Assembly (NCBI GenBank): GCA_036263655.1
Contig: DATAGP010000052.1
Location: 62,001 to 126,000, forward strand
Direction of reading: 5' to 3'
DNA from: Schlegelella_A sp036263655
GTDB taxonomy: Bacteria > Pseudomonadota > Gammaproteobacteria > Burkholderiales > Burkholderiaceae_C
Length of the DNA stretch: 64,000 bases
The notes below the pieces were generated by a model that was not told where the DNA came from, did no database searches, and worked only from the letters and a program-made list of their open reading frames with translations. This document shows positions 35,247 to 44,431 of this stretch, in pieces (the stretch's first letter is position 1; each line of letters opens with the position of its first letter). Position numbers and translations under genes: made by a program.

Positions 35247-38200
35247 ATGAACAAGCACCTCCATCGTCTCGTCTTCAGCCGCTCGCGCGGCTTCTGCGTC
35301 GCGGTTGCCGAGACCTCGACGGTCGCCGGCAAGGCCGCCTCCGGCGAGCGCTCGGCGCGGCGCGGTGCGAGCCTCGTCGCGGCCGGGCTGCTGGCGCTCG
35401 GGCTGCTGGCTGCCGTCGACGCCTCGGCGCAGGCGACCCCGGCGGCCGGCGCACCGTCGGTGCTGCCCGGCGGCGGCAGGATCGTCAGCGGCACGGGCAG
35501 CATCGCCACGAGCGGCGCGGCGATGACCGTCCAGCAGTCGACGCCGCGCCTGATCGCCGACTGGCAGAGCTTCTCGATCGGCGCCGGCAACGCCGTGCGC
35601 TTCGTCCAGCCGTCGGCCGGCGCGGTGGCGCTGAACCGCGTCACCGGCAACCAGGCGAGCGAGATCTTCGGCTCGCTCACCGCCAACGGGCACGTCTACC
35701 TGCAGAACGCGAACGGGGTGCTGTTCGCCCCCGGCTCGCAGGTGAGCGTCGGCAGCCTGGTCGCGACCTCGCTGGCGGTGGACCCGGCGCACTTCATGCA
35801 GGGCACCCTGCGCATGGCCGGCGGCAGCCGGGCCTCGGGCCCGGTGGCCAACGAAGGCAGCCTCGTCGCCGCGCCGGGCGGCCATGTCGTGCTCGCCGCG
35901 CCGCGCGTGTCGAACGCCGGCACGATCAGCACGCCGGGCGGCACGACGGCGCTCGTCGCCGGCAACGCGGTCGACGTCGACCCGACCGGCTCCGGACTGC
36001 TGACGATCAGCGTGCCGGTCGCCTCGATCGAGGCGAGCCTCCGGCAGTCGGGGATCGTCAATGCCGACGGCGGCGCGGTCCAGCTCGCCGCCGCGGCCAG
36101 CGACGCCGCCTTGCGCACCGTGATGCAGGTCGGCGGCGTCGTGCGCGCCCGCAGCATCGAGCAGCGTGGCGGGCAGATCCTGCTCTCGGGCGGCAGCAGC
36201 GGCGTCGTGGCCGTCGACGGCGTGCTCGACGCATCGGCGCCGACGTCGAGCGGGGGCACCATCAAGGTCCTCGGCGAGCGCGTCGCGCTGACCGGTGCCG
36301 CCCGTCTTGACGCCAGCGGTGCGAGCGGCGGCGGCACCGTGCTGGTCGGCGGCAACTGGCAGGGCCAGGGGCTGGAAGCCAACGCCCGCGACGCGTACGT
36401 CGCTGCCGGCGCCGTGCTCGACGCCAGCGCGACGGAGCGCGGCGACGGCGGGCAGGTCGTCGTCTGGTCCGACGGCCGCACGAACTACTTCGGCCAGGCC
36501 AGCGCGCGCGGCGGCGGGCAGGGCGGCGACGGCGGCCGCATCGAGGTCTCGGGCCAGGGATCGCTGCGCTTCGAGGGCGGCGCCGACCTGCGCGCGCCGC
36601 GCGGGCGGGTCGGCAGCCTCCTGCTCGATCCGACCTTCCTCATCGTCGGCAACACGGCCGACGTGAACGGCGACGGGAACACGGGCGACGATCTCGCCGC
36701 CAACGTCTTCGCCGGCGATCCGGGCGGGACCAGCCAGGTGACGGCGACCCGCGTCGCGTCGCTGCTCGCCACCACCAACGTGACGCTGCAATCGACGCAG
36801 ACGCTCAGCGTCAACGCGCCGGTCACGGTCGCCGCCGGCGGTGCGGCGTCGACCCTGGCGTTGCAGAGCCCGCAGATCGCCGTCACCGCGCCGATGACGC
36901 TGAACAACGCCTCCCTGACGGCGACCGCTGCCCAGTCGGTCGTGCTCGGCGCGTCGGTGCAGTCGAACGCCTCGGTCTCGCTCGCCTCGCCATCGATCAC
37001 GGTGAACGCGCCGCTGAGCGCGCCCGACGTGGTGCTGACCGCAAGCGGCACCATGAGCCAGAGCGCGGCGGGCGCGATCACGGCCACCAACCTGAGCTTG
37101 CGCCGGCCGGGGGCCGCATCCGGCGCCGCGACCGTCACCTTCGGCGCGGCCGACAACCAGGTCGCGAACCTCTCGATGGACATCAACGACGGGACCTTCC
37201 GCGTCGTCAACCCGGCCGGGGTGCCGCTCAGCTTGAGCGGCAGCGCCGACGCCGTCACCCTGCTGGCGGTGAACACCGCCGTCACGCAACCCCTGGTGCC
37301 GGGCGGCGCGCTGACGCTCGGTGTCGGCGAGGGCGCGCCCTTCTCGCTGACGACCACCGGCACCGGCAACGTCACGCTCGACAACGCCGCCAACAACTTC
37401 CAGAGCGGGATGAGCTTCAACGTGGCCGGCAACCTGAGCATCCGCGAGACCGGCTCGATGAGCGTCAACGGCGGGGTGGCGACGGGCGATGTCGTGCTGC
37501 GCGCGACAGGCGTGTTCTTCCTGAACGGCGACATCGGTGGCCGAAACATCGACATCACCAGCGTCGGCTTCAACGCCGACGACACGCTGCTGCTCACCCC
37601 TTCGGGCGGCCGCTTCTTCATCCGCTCGAGCGACTTCACGCTCGACAACTTCAACTCGCCGCTGTTCGGCACCGGGCCCAACGACATCAACTACGTCAGC
37701 CTGGGCGGCTACACGGGCCCCGATCCCACCACCGGCAACGGCTTGTACACGAACCGCACCGGAACGATCACGCCGCCGAACGCCGACAACCCCCCGGTCG
37801 CGAAGGTCTACGACGGCACGACCGGCTTCGCCTTCACTCAGGCGGGACCGACGGCAACGGCGACGCTGGAGCTCGTGGGGCCCGGGCCGTTCGCCGTCAA
37901 CACCTACACGATCGCCAGCAGCGGCAACTTCGCGGACGAGAACGCCGGCGTGAACAAGGGGCATACGGTCGCGGCGACGACGAACACCCGGGCCGTCAAC
38001 CCGGCGCAGCTCGTCTACCTCGGCCTTCGCTTCGCCGGCTACACGCGTGCACCGGGCCTGCACAGCCCGGGCGCGCCAGGCAACCCGGTCTCGCAGATCA
38101 CGCAGCGGCCGGTCACCGGGACCGGCATCAACGGCGTCGACCGCGTCTATGACGCGACCACCAACCTGGCTCTCGACACGTCGGGGGCCGGGCTCGCCGG

Positions 38201-39461
38201 AACCATCGCCGGCGACCTCGTGACACTGGTGACGAGCGGCGCCACGGGGACGCTCTTCGACAAGAACGCCGGCGTCGACAAGCCCTACGCCATCGGCGGG
38301 CTGTCATTGGCGGGGCCGGATGCCGGCAACTACCTCATCACCGGTGCCATCGGCGAGCCGCCGACGATCACGCCGCGCGGCATCGCCTCGACGGGGCTCG
38401 CCGGCGTGAACCGGGTGTACGACGGCACGACCGTCGTGGCCGTGAACAGCGCCGGCGGCGTGCTCACCGGCGTGCTGCCCGGCGACGTGGTCGGCATCGC
38501 CGCCGCCGGGCTCAGCGGGACCGTCGCGAACAAGAACGTCGGCGTCGCCAAGCCGGTGACGGTCGGCACGGTGACGCTGGCCGGGCCCGATGCCGGCAAC
38601 TACGTGGCCAGCGATGCCAGCGGCGCGACGGCGACGATCACGCCGCGGCCGATCACCTCGACCGGCATCACCGGCGTCGATCGCGTCTACGACACGACGA
38701 CGACGGTGGCCGTCAGCACCGCCGGCGCGACGCTCGGCAACACGGTGGCGGGCGACAACGTCAGCCTCGTCGGCAGCGCCGCCACCGGCAGCATCGCCGA
38801 CAAGAACGTCGGCGTCGCCAAGCCGGTCACCGTCGCCGGCCTCGCGCTCGGCGGCAGCGATGCGGTGAACTACAGCCTGACCGACGCCAGCAGCCCGACG
38901 GTCAACATCACGCCCTTCGTCCTCCAGGCGACCGGCATCCGTGCCATCGACCGTCCCGTCAACGGCGGCACCGTGGTCGACCTCGACACCGCGGGTGCCG
39001 GCGTCGCCGGTGTCCTGCCGGGCGACGTCGTCGGCGTCGACGCGAGCGCGGCGGTGGGTTCCGTGGCGACGCCCGACCCGGGCCTGGCCAAGCTGGTGAC
39101 GGTGACCGGCATCGCCCTCACCGGACCCGACGCCATCAACTACTCGATCGCGCCGACGCCGATCGGCCCGACCGGCGGCGGCCTGACGGTGCGCATCCTC
39201 AGCGCCAGCTCGGCCCTCTTCGAGGAGCTCCGCTTCAAGGAGTACCTGCAGGCGGTCAGCGATGCGCAGGAGCCGTTCCGCCGTGCCATGGCCGAGGCGC
39301 TCGCGTCCGGCTTCGGCAAGGAGAACATCCGCAGGCAACTGCAGCGCGGGCTCGTCTTCGAGACCGGCCTGGCGCCGCCGGCGATCGAGATCATCGAGTC
39401 GGCCGGCAAGCCCGCCACGTGCACGCCGACGGCCGGCGCGGTGCTGGTCTGTGCCCGCTGA
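35247..39461 (+). CDS. Two-partner-secretion exoprotein (TpsA, filamentous haemagglutinin N-terminal domain) with YDG repeats
   Basis: A 1404-residue secreted exoprotein. The N terminus MNKHLHRLVFSRSRGFC.AVAE is an extended signal peptide region, followed by a hydrophobic core ending VDASAQ. The TPS secretion domain shows WQSFSIGAGNAVRFVQPS, LNRVTGNQASEIFGSL and VYLQNANGVLFAPGS. A long Gly/Ala/Val-rich beta-helix runs to about residue 850. Then come a divergent and four regular YDG-type repeats (RVYDGTT, GPDAGNY), and a short C-terminal tail with a late Cys pair. It is smaller than classical adhesins. It is co-transcribed with its TpsB transporter and an exported caspase-fold protein. Surface adhesion or matrix roles are likely; no toxin domain is seen. 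Confidence 0.9.
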   Translation: MNKHLHRLVFSRSRGFCVAVAETSTVAGKAASGERSARRGASLVAAGLLALGLLAAVDASAQATPAAGAPSVLPGGGRIVSGTGSIATSGAAMTVQQSTPRLIADWQSFSIGAGNAVRFVQPSAGAVALNRVTGNQASEIFGSLTANGHVYLQNANGVLFAPGSQVSVGSLVATSLAVDPAHFMQGTLRMAGGSRASGPVANEGSLVAAPGGHVVLAAPRVSNAGTISTPGGTTALVAGNAVDVDPTGSGLLTISVPVASIEASLRQSGIVNADGGAVQLAAAASDAALRTVMQVGGVVRARSIEQRGGQILLSGGSSGVVAVDGVLDASAPTSSGGTIKVLGERVALTGAARLDASGASGGGTVLVGGNWQGQGLEANARDAYVAAGAVLDASATERGDGGQVVVWSDGRTNYFGQASARGGGQGGDGGRIEVSGQGSLRFEGGADLRAPRGRVGSLLLDPTFLIVGNTADVNGDGNTGDDLAANVFAGDPGGTSQVTATRVASLLATTNVTLQSTQTLSVNAPVTVAAGGAASTLALQSPQIAVTAPMTLNNASLTATAAQSVVLGASVQSNASVSLASPSITVNAPLSAPDVVLTASGTMSQSAAGAITATNLSLRRPGAASGAATVTFGAADNQVANLSMDINDGTFRVVNPAGVPLSLSGSADAVTLLAVNTAVTQPLVPGGALTLGVGEGAPFSLTTTGTGNVTLDNAANNFQSGMSFNVAGNLSIRETGSMSVNGGVATGDVVLRATGVFFLNGDIGGRNIDITSVGFNADDTLLLTPSGGRFFIRSSDFTLDNFNSPLFGTGPNDINYVSLGGYTGPDPTTGNGLYTNRTGTITPPNADNPPVAKVYDGTTGFAFTQAGPTATATLELVGPGPFAVNTYTIASSGNFADENAGVNKGHTVAATTNTRAVNPAQLVYLGLRFAGYTRAPGLHSPGAPGNPVSQITQRPVTGTGINGVDRVYDATTNLALDTSGAGLAGTIAGDLVTLVTSGATGTLFDKNAGVDKPYAIGGLSLAGPDAGNYLITGAIGEPPTITPRGIASTGLAGVNRVYDGTTVVAVNSAGGVLTGVLPGDVVGIAAAGLSGTVANKNVGVAKPVTVGTVTLAGPDAGNYVASDASGATATITPRPITSTGITGVDRVYDTTTTVAVSTAGATLGNTVAGDNVSLVGSAATGSIADKNVGVAKPVTVAGLALGGSDAVNYSLTDASSPTVNITPFVLQATGIRAIDRPVNGGTVVDLDTAGAGVAGVLPGDVVGVDASAAVGSVATPDPGLAKLVTVTGIALTGPDAINYSIAPTPIGPTGGGLTVRILSASSALFEELRFKEYLQAVSDAQEPFRRAMAEALASGFGKENIRRQLQRGLVFETGLAPPAIEIIESAGKPATCTPTAGAVLVCAR
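37800..38132 (+). repeat. Degenerate YDG-type unit preceding the regular array
   Basis: AKVYDGTTGFAFTQAG and FADENAGVNKGHTV show the YDG pattern, but the unit is longer (about 111 codons) and lacks the GPDAGNY end found in the regular units. It is probably an older or diverged copy. Confidence 0.5.
38133..39212 (+). repeat. Four tandem 270-bp (90-residue) YDG repeats
   Basis: Units begin at 38133, 38403, 38673 and 38943, exactly 270 bp apart. The first three open GVxRVYDxTT and contain LAGPDAGNY or a variant. The fourth keeps the length and later parts but reads AIDRPVNGGT at the YDG position. Exact period without indels implies selection on the 90-residue module or recent duplication. Confidence 0.85.
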
Positions 39462-39477
39462 GGGAAGGTTCGCGGCG

Positions 39478-40887
39478 GTGCGACTCGGGCGGCGCGCGCT
39501 GCTCCGCGCGGCGGCCGGCGCGGCTGCGCTCGCCGGACTGGGCGCGCGCACGGCGGCGCGCGCGCAGGCGTCGGGCGCGCCCGCGCTCCTCGTCGGCAAC
39601 ACGTCCTACAACCCGCGCGAGGAGAGCCTGCCGCCGGCGCAGAAGTGCCTGCGCGACCTCGAGCCGCGCCTGCGCCGCTTCGGCTTCGACGTGGTGACGC
39701 TGCACGACCCGACCATCGCTCAGGTCCAGGCGGAGCTGGCCAGGCTGCAGAAGGCGGTGGCCGCCAACCCGCATGCGCCCGCCGTCTTCTACTTCGTCGG
39801 CCACGGCTTCCAGTCCAACGCCGAGAACTTCCTGGTCCCGGCCGGCGGCGACCTCAGCACCGCGCCTGCGCAGCTGGCGAAGCACTGCGTCTCGCTCGAG
39901 AAGGACGTGTTCACGCAGCTGAAGCGCAGCGGCCCGGCGGCCACCGTCATCATGGTCGACGCCTGCCGCACGCCCGACCGGCCGCGCACGCCGGGCGAGG
40001 GCTACAACCAGACGATGCCGCCGGACGGCTGCCACGTCGCCTTCGCCACCGGGCCCGGCAAGCGCGCGTTCGCGCCCAACGACCCCGACCGGCACACGCT
40101 GTTCGCGGAGGTCCTGGTCAGCGAGCTGGAGACCTCGCCGCCGGATCGCTCGATCCTGCTGACGCTCGAAAGCGTGCGGGCCAAGGTCGCGAACCGCGTC
40201 AACGGCATCGACGCGATCGTGCGCGCCTTCGGCCGCAACGCGCAGGAGCCGGAGCTCGCCTCCAACGTCCGCGGCGATCCGAGCTGGGCGCCGCTCGCGA
40301 GCAGCGCGCCGGCCGGATCGCCGGTGGCGCGCCCGCCGGAGGCGAAGGCGAACGACGCCAGGCCGCCGGACGCCAAGGCGCCGGACCCCACGGCCGCCGC
40401 CCGCGAGCTCGAGGCCGTGCGCGGGCTGGCCTCGCCCGAGGAAGCCGCCGCCCGCCTCAAGGCGCTGCTGCAGGGCACGGCGCAGGGCGACGACGCGGAC
40501 ATCGCCAACCTGCGCCTGCGCGACCTCGAGAAGGTGCTGAGCGCGGCGCGCACGGCGCGCCTGGAGCTCGACATCGCCAGGCTCAGCGCCGGCAAGCCGG
40601 CGAACGTCGCCGAGGACATGACGAAGGCGCTGCGCGGCGACAAGTACGCCGCCCTGCGCGTCGCCGAGAGCCTGCCCCGGCCGAGTGGAACGAGCGAGCT
40701 GATCGAGCGCACCGAGCACGGCCGCTGGATGATCTTCGCGTCCCACCTCGGCAACGGCATCGCCGCCTATCGGCTCAGCGAGCACTTCCGCAACGTCGAC
40801 CGGCGCGATGCCGAAGCGGCCCGCTACCTGGCGCTGGCCCGCGCCAACCAGTACACGCCGCCGCGCCAGCTCGACGCCGGCCGCTAG
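39478..40887 (+). CDS. Exported caspase-family (C14) protein
   Basis: A 469-residue protein with a caspase/metacaspase p20 fold. From the GTG at 39478, the catalytic pair is H109 (FYFVGHGFQ) and C163 (IMVDACRTP). The N terminus LGRRALLRAAAGAAALAGLG is a Tat-like signal, so the protease is predicted to be periplasmic or further exported. A Pro/Ala/Lys-rich linker (about residues 283-310) leads to an alpha-helical C-terminal region with repeat-like helices. AGGGAAGG precedes the GTG by 9 nt; an earlier GTG at 39451 would overlap the TpsA stop. As third gene of the TPS operon it may process or regulate the TpsA exoprotein; that is inference. Confidence 0.82.
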   Translation: MRLGRRALLRAAAGAAALAGLGARTAARAQASGAPALLVGNTSYNPREESLPPAQKCLRDLEPRLRRFGFDVVTLHDPTIAQVQAELARLQKAVAANPHAPAVFYFVGHGFQSNAENFLVPAGGDLSTAPAQLAKHCVSLEKDVFTQLKRSGPAATVIMVDACRTPDRPRTPGEGYNQTMPPDGCHVAFATGPGKRAFAPNDPDRHTLFAEVLVSELETSPPDRSILLTLESVRAKVANRVNGIDAIVRAFGRNAQEPELASNVRGDPSWAPLASSAPAGSPVARPPEAKANDARPPDAKAPDPTAAARELEAVRGLASPEEAAARLKALLQGTAQGDDADIANLRLRDLEKVLSAARTARLELDIARLSAGKPANVAEDMTKALRGDKYAALRVAESLPRPSGTSELIERTEHGRWMIFASHLGNGIAAYRLSEHFRNVDRRDAEAARYLALARANQYTPPRQLDAGR

Positions 40888-40913
40888 GCGCCGTCACGCT
40901 GGAGCGGCACCGA

Positions 40914-40919
40914 TAAACT
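40914..40919 (+). promoter_or_regulatory. Candidate -10 element for leaderless transcript of the enolase-superfamily gene
   Basis: TAAACT ends 6 nt before the ATG at 40926, and the intervening GCGGTC contains no Shine-Dalgarno. The arrangement matches the TonB receptor and EF-G-like genes. Confidence 0.45.
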
Positions 40920-40925
40920 GCGGTC

Positions 40926-42416
40926 ATGAACGCTGGCCGGCCATCGGATCCAGGAGCGGAGGGTCCGGCGCCGACGCTGACGGTCGACGCCATCGACCTG
41001 TACGAGCGCGACGTCACCTTGCGAATGCCGTTCCGCTTCGGCGTCGTGACGCTGACCGAGGCGCCGCAGGCCTTCGCCCGCGCCCGTGTCCGCCTCGCCG
41101 ACGGCCGCACCGGCGAAGGCATGGCGGCCGAGCTGCTGGCGCCGAAGTGGTTCGACAAGAACCCGGCGCTCAGCAACGAGGACAACTTCGACCAGCTGCG
41201 TGCCGCGCTGACCCTGGCCCGCGGCCTGTACCTCGGCGGCGCCGAGGCCACCGCCTTCGGCCACTTCGCGCGCCATTACCGCGCGCAGATCGAGCGCGGC
41301 GCGGGGCAGGGCCTGATCCCGCTGGTCGCCAACTATGGGCCGGCCCTGATCGACCGCGCCGTGATCGACGCCCTCGGCCGGGCGCTCGACCTGCCGTTCC
41401 ACGCCGTCGTCCGACGCAACCTGGCCGGCATCCGGGCCGACGAGCTCTGTCCCGATCTGGCCGGCTTCGATCTCGGTGCGTTCCTCGAGCGCCTGCGCCC
41501 GACGTCGGTCATCGAGGCGCGGCACACCGTCGGCCTGGTCGATCCGATCACCCGCGCCGACCAGACCGAGCGCGTCGGCGACGGCTTGCCCGAGACGCTG
41601 GAGGAGGTGGTGGCGACGTACGGCCACCGCTGGTTCAAGCTCAAGGTCGCCGGCCAGGTCGAGGCCGACATCGACCGGTTGGCGCGCATCGCCCGCGTGC
41701 TCGACCGCATCGACGGCGCCTACCGCGCCTCGCTCGACGGCAACGAGCAGTACGACAGCGTCGACGGCGTCGTCGAGCTCTGGGCGCGCATGCGTGCCGA
41801 GCCGCGCCTGGCCCGCCTCTGCGAGAGCGTCGCCTTCATCGAGCAGCCCATCAAGCGGCAGGCGGCGCTGGCGCAGGACGTCGCCGTCTTGTCGGCCGAG
41901 AAGCCGGTGATCATCGACGAGTCGGACGACTCGCTCGACGCCTTCGTGCGGGCCCGGGCCATGGGCTACCGGGGCGTGTCCTCGAAGACCTGCAAGGGCT
42001 TCTACAAGTCGATCCTCAACCGCGCCCGCTGCGCGAAATGGAACCGTGAGGCCGGCCACGACGACGGCAAGGACCTGCAGGCGGCGCCGTACTTCATGAG
42101 CGCCGAGGACCTCACGATCCAGGCCGGCCTCGCCCTGCAGCAGGACCTCGCCCTCGTCTCGCTGCTGGGCATCAGCCATGTCGAGCGCAACGGCCATCAC
42201 TACGTCAACGGCATGGCGGCGCTGCCGGCGGCGGAGCAGCAGGCATTCCTCAACGCCCACCCGGACCTCTACGAGCAGAGCCGCGGCGCCGTGCGCCTGC
42301 GCATCCGCGACGGCAGGCTGTCGATCGGCTCGCTCGGCGGCGCCGGCTTCGCCAGCGGCGCGGCCCCCGACTGGACCTCGATGCGGCCGATGCCGAGCGG
42401 CGGATCCGGCGCATGA
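40926..42416 (+). CDS. Mandelate racemase/muconate-lactonising enzyme family (enolase superfamily) protein
   Basis: A 496-residue enolase-superfamily member, longer than the usual 360-400 residues. Candidate catalytic parts: FKLKVAG (K-x-K at strand 2), LDGNEQYDS (metal ligand), FIEQPIKRQ (Glu ligand), IIDESDDSLD (third acidic ligand) and SSKTCKGFYKS (Lys on the opposite face). This combination is typical of lysine-lysine type members such as racemases or cycloisomerases. It differs greatly from the DgoD-like enzyme at 14.1 kb. An extra C-terminal region (about residues 395-496) is not typical. The stop overlaps the ABC permease ATG, so the substrate is probably imported by that system. Confidence 0.75.
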   Translation: MNAGRPSDPGAEGPAPTLTVDAIDLYERDVTLRMPFRFGVVTLTEAPQAFARARVRLADGRTGEGMAAELLAPKWFDKNPALSNEDNFDQLRAALTLARGLYLGGAEATAFGHFARHYRAQIERGAGQGLIPLVANYGPALIDRAVIDALGRALDLPFHAVVRRNLAGIRADELCPDLAGFDLGAFLERLRPTSVIEARHTVGLVDPITRADQTERVGDGLPETLEEVVATYGHRWFKLKVAGQVEADIDRLARIARVLDRIDGAYRASLDGNEQYDSVDGVVELWARMRAEPRLARLCESVAFIEQPIKRQAALAQDVAVLSAEKPVIIDESDDSLDAFVRARAMGYRGVSSKTCKGFYKSILNRARCAKWNREAGHDDGKDLQAAPYFMSAEDLTIQAGLALQQDLALVSLLGISHVERNGHHYVNGMAALPAAEQQAFLNAHPDLYEQSRGAVRLRIRDGRLSIGSLGGAGFASGAAPDWTSMRPMPSGGSGA

Positions 42417-43225
42417 ACGAGCCCCGCGCCAGCGCCCCGGACGCGGCCGGCCCGGGCCTCGGTCGCCGCGTGGGCGCGGCCTTCGTCTACTACCTGCCGA
42501 GCCTGCTGGTGATGATCGCCATGGTCGTGCTCTGGCAGGTCGGCGTGATGGCGCTGGGCGTCAAGGAATACATCCTGCCGACGCCGATCTCGGCGCTGCG
42601 GACGCTGGGCGATCCGAACTACCGCTGGACCGCGAACCTGCTGGCGACGCTCTATGCCGTGCTCGGCGCCTTCGCGCTGTCGGCCGTGCTCGGCGTGGCG
42701 CTGGCGGTCGTCATCGTCTGGAACGACCTGCTGATGCGCACCGTCATGCCGGTGCTGATCCTCTTCAACACCCTGCCGAAGATCGCCCTGGCGCCGCTGT
42801 TCGTGGTCTGGCTCGGCTACGGCATCTGGCCGAACATCGTCATCGGCACGACCATCGCCTTCTTCCCGATGGTCGTCAACACCGCCGTCGGTCTGGCGAG
42901 CGCCGAGCCCGAGATGCTCGACCTCGTGCGCACGCTGCGCGCCAGCCGCTGGCAGGTGCTGAAGAAGATCCGCTTCCCCAACGCCGTGCCCTACATCTTC
43001 GTCGGCCTCAAGCTGGCGGCGACGATGAGCGTCATCGGCGCCCTGGTCGGCGAGTTCGTCGCCTCCGAGAAGGGGCTCGGATCGCTCATCATCAGCGGCG
43101 GCGTGACGATGCAGACCTCGTCGATCTTCGCCTCGCTGGTGCTGATCTCGGCGATGGGGCTGCTGCTCTACGGCCTCGTCGTCGCGGTCGAGCGGATCGT
43201 GGCGCCCTGGGCGCATCGCGAATGA
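42413..43225 (+). CDS. ABC transporter permease, NitT/TauT/SsuC type
   Basis: A 270-residue inner-membrane permease with about six helices. It has the family opening FVYYLPSLLVMIAMVVLWQV. The cytoplasmic EAA-type loop is ASAEPEMLDLVRTLRASR...LKKIRFPNAVPYIF. Near the end is IGALVGEFVASEKGLGSLI. It starts at ATGA inside the enolase-superfamily stop and lies 41 bp before its receptor gene. Permeases of this family need a dedicated ATPase (TauB/SsuB type), which is absent nearby; it must be encoded elsewhere or shared. Confidence 0.9.
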   Translation: MNEPRASAPDAAGPGLGRRVGAAFVYYLPSLLVMIAMVVLWQVGVMALGVKEYILPTPISALRTLGDPNYRWTANLLATLYAVLGAFALSAVLGVALAVVIVWNDLLMRTVMPVLILFNTLPKIALAPLFVVWLGYGIWPNIVIGTTIAFFPMVVNTAVGLASAEPEMLDLVRTLRASRWQVLKKIRFPNAVPYIFVGLKLAATMSVIGALVGEFVASEKGLGSLIISGGVTMQTSSIFASLVLISAMGLLLYGLVVAVERIVAPWAHRE

Positions 43226-43266
43226 CGGACGCACACACTTCGAACCACGACAAGGAGACACGCACC

Positions 43267-44295
43267 ATGGAACACCGCACCGAACCCACGAGCCCTGAGA
43301 CCTCTTCCACCCGCCGCGGCTGGCTTCGCGCCTTCGCCGCGGCGGTCGTCGCTGCGTCGGCGCTGCCGGCGGCGGCGCAGGAGAAGGTCCAGCTCCAGCT
43401 GAACTGGTTCCAGCTCGCCGACCACTCGCCCATCTACCTCGCGTTGAAGAAGGGCTACTACAAGGAGGAGGGGCTCGACCTCACCGTCCTGCGCGGCAGC
43501 GGCTCGGCGGACAGCGCCAAGAAGGTCGACCTCGGCCAGTCCGACATCGGCATCTCCGACGCGCCGACGGTGCTGACGGCGATCAGCAAGGGCGCCAACC
43601 TGAAGATGGTCGCCGTCGTCTACGACAAGGCCGGCAACAACGTCTTCTTCAGGAAGAGCGCGAACATCAAGACGCCGAAGGACCTGGTCGGCAAGAAGAT
43701 CGCCGTGCCGCCGGCCGATTCCCACCGCGTTCTCTGGCCCGCCTTCGCCGCCATGCACGGCATCAAGGACGACGCGGTGACGCTGGTCAACGTCAAGCCC
43801 GAGGGCAAGCAGGCGATCGTCGCCGCCAACGAGGTCGACGCCTCCTTCGATCTCTACACCAGCTACGCGATCTGGGAGAAGGTGCTCGGCAAGGGCGAGG
43901 TCGGCCACCTGCTGTGGGCCGACTTCGGCCTGCCCATCTACGGCCACACCTACTTCGTCAACAACGACACGATCCGGAAGAACCCCAAGCTGATCGAGAA
44001 ATTCCTGCGCGCCACGCACAAGGGTTGGCGCGACGCGAAGGCGAACCCGGCGGCGTCGATCGACGCGATGGTCGAGCAGGTGCCGGGGCTCGACCGGGCG
44101 ACGCTGCTCGCGACGATGCCGCAGATCCTCGATCTCTGCGTCACCGAGCGCTCGACCAAGCACGGCCTCGGCTGGATCGAGCCGGAGCTGATGCAGAAGA
44201 CGATGGACATCACCTTCGCCAGCAACAAGTCGGAGAAGCCGATCGTGCTGAACGACACCTTCACCAACCAGTTCAGCAGCAAGATCAAGCCGTAG
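43267..44295 (+). CDS. NMT1/THI5-like ABC substrate-binding protein
   Basis: A 342-residue receptor of the NMT1/THI5 (SsuA/TauA) superfamily. The N terminus TRRGWLRAFAAAVVAASALPA is a Tat-like signal. The mature protein begins KVQLQLNWFQLADHSPIYLA, the pattern of pyrimidine-precursor or thiamine-type binding proteins. It continues YYKEEGLDLTVLRGSGSADS and GQSDIGISDAPTVL. It is the partner of the permease just upstream. The LNWxxxxDHSPIY start often marks receptors for heterocyclic amines, but riboswitch or thi genes are not present, so the ligand is unassigned. Confidence 0.88.
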   Translation: MEHRTEPTSPETSSTRRGWLRAFAAAVVAASALPAAAQEKVQLQLNWFQLADHSPIYLALKKGYYKEEGLDLTVLRGSGSADSAKKVDLGQSDIGISDAPTVLTAISKGANLKMVAVVYDKAGNNVFFRKSANIKTPKDLVGKKIAVPPADSHRVLWPAFAAMHGIKDDAVTLVNVKPEGKQAIVAANEVDASFDLYTSYAIWEKVLGKGEVGHLLWADFGLPIYGHTYFVNNDTIRKNPKLIEKFLRATHKGWRDAKANPAASIDAMVEQVPGLDRATLLATMPQILDLCVTERSTKHGLGWIEPELMQKTMDITFASNKSEKPIVLNDTFTNQFSSKIKP

Positions 44296-44431
44296 CCGGG
44301 AGCGGCGGTGGGCCATGCGCGGGCCTGGCTCCGGCTCGCCGCCGCGGGCTCCATCGTCGTGAGGTCGCCTTCGCCGTCGCGCGGCGCGCGGCGGCGGCAG
44401 CGCGTGGGTACAGCTCTTGCCTCGGCGGGCC

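Noticed and set aside
35211..38063. 950-codon minus-strand open frame across the TpsA gene
   Set aside because: Shadow of the TpsA frame; biased Arg/Ala/Asp/Gly composition, no recognisable domain, no ribosome site.
38133..39212. Regular repeats as a possible CRISPR array
   Set aside because: The 270-bp units are fully coding, similar throughout, and lack short repeats with unique spacers.
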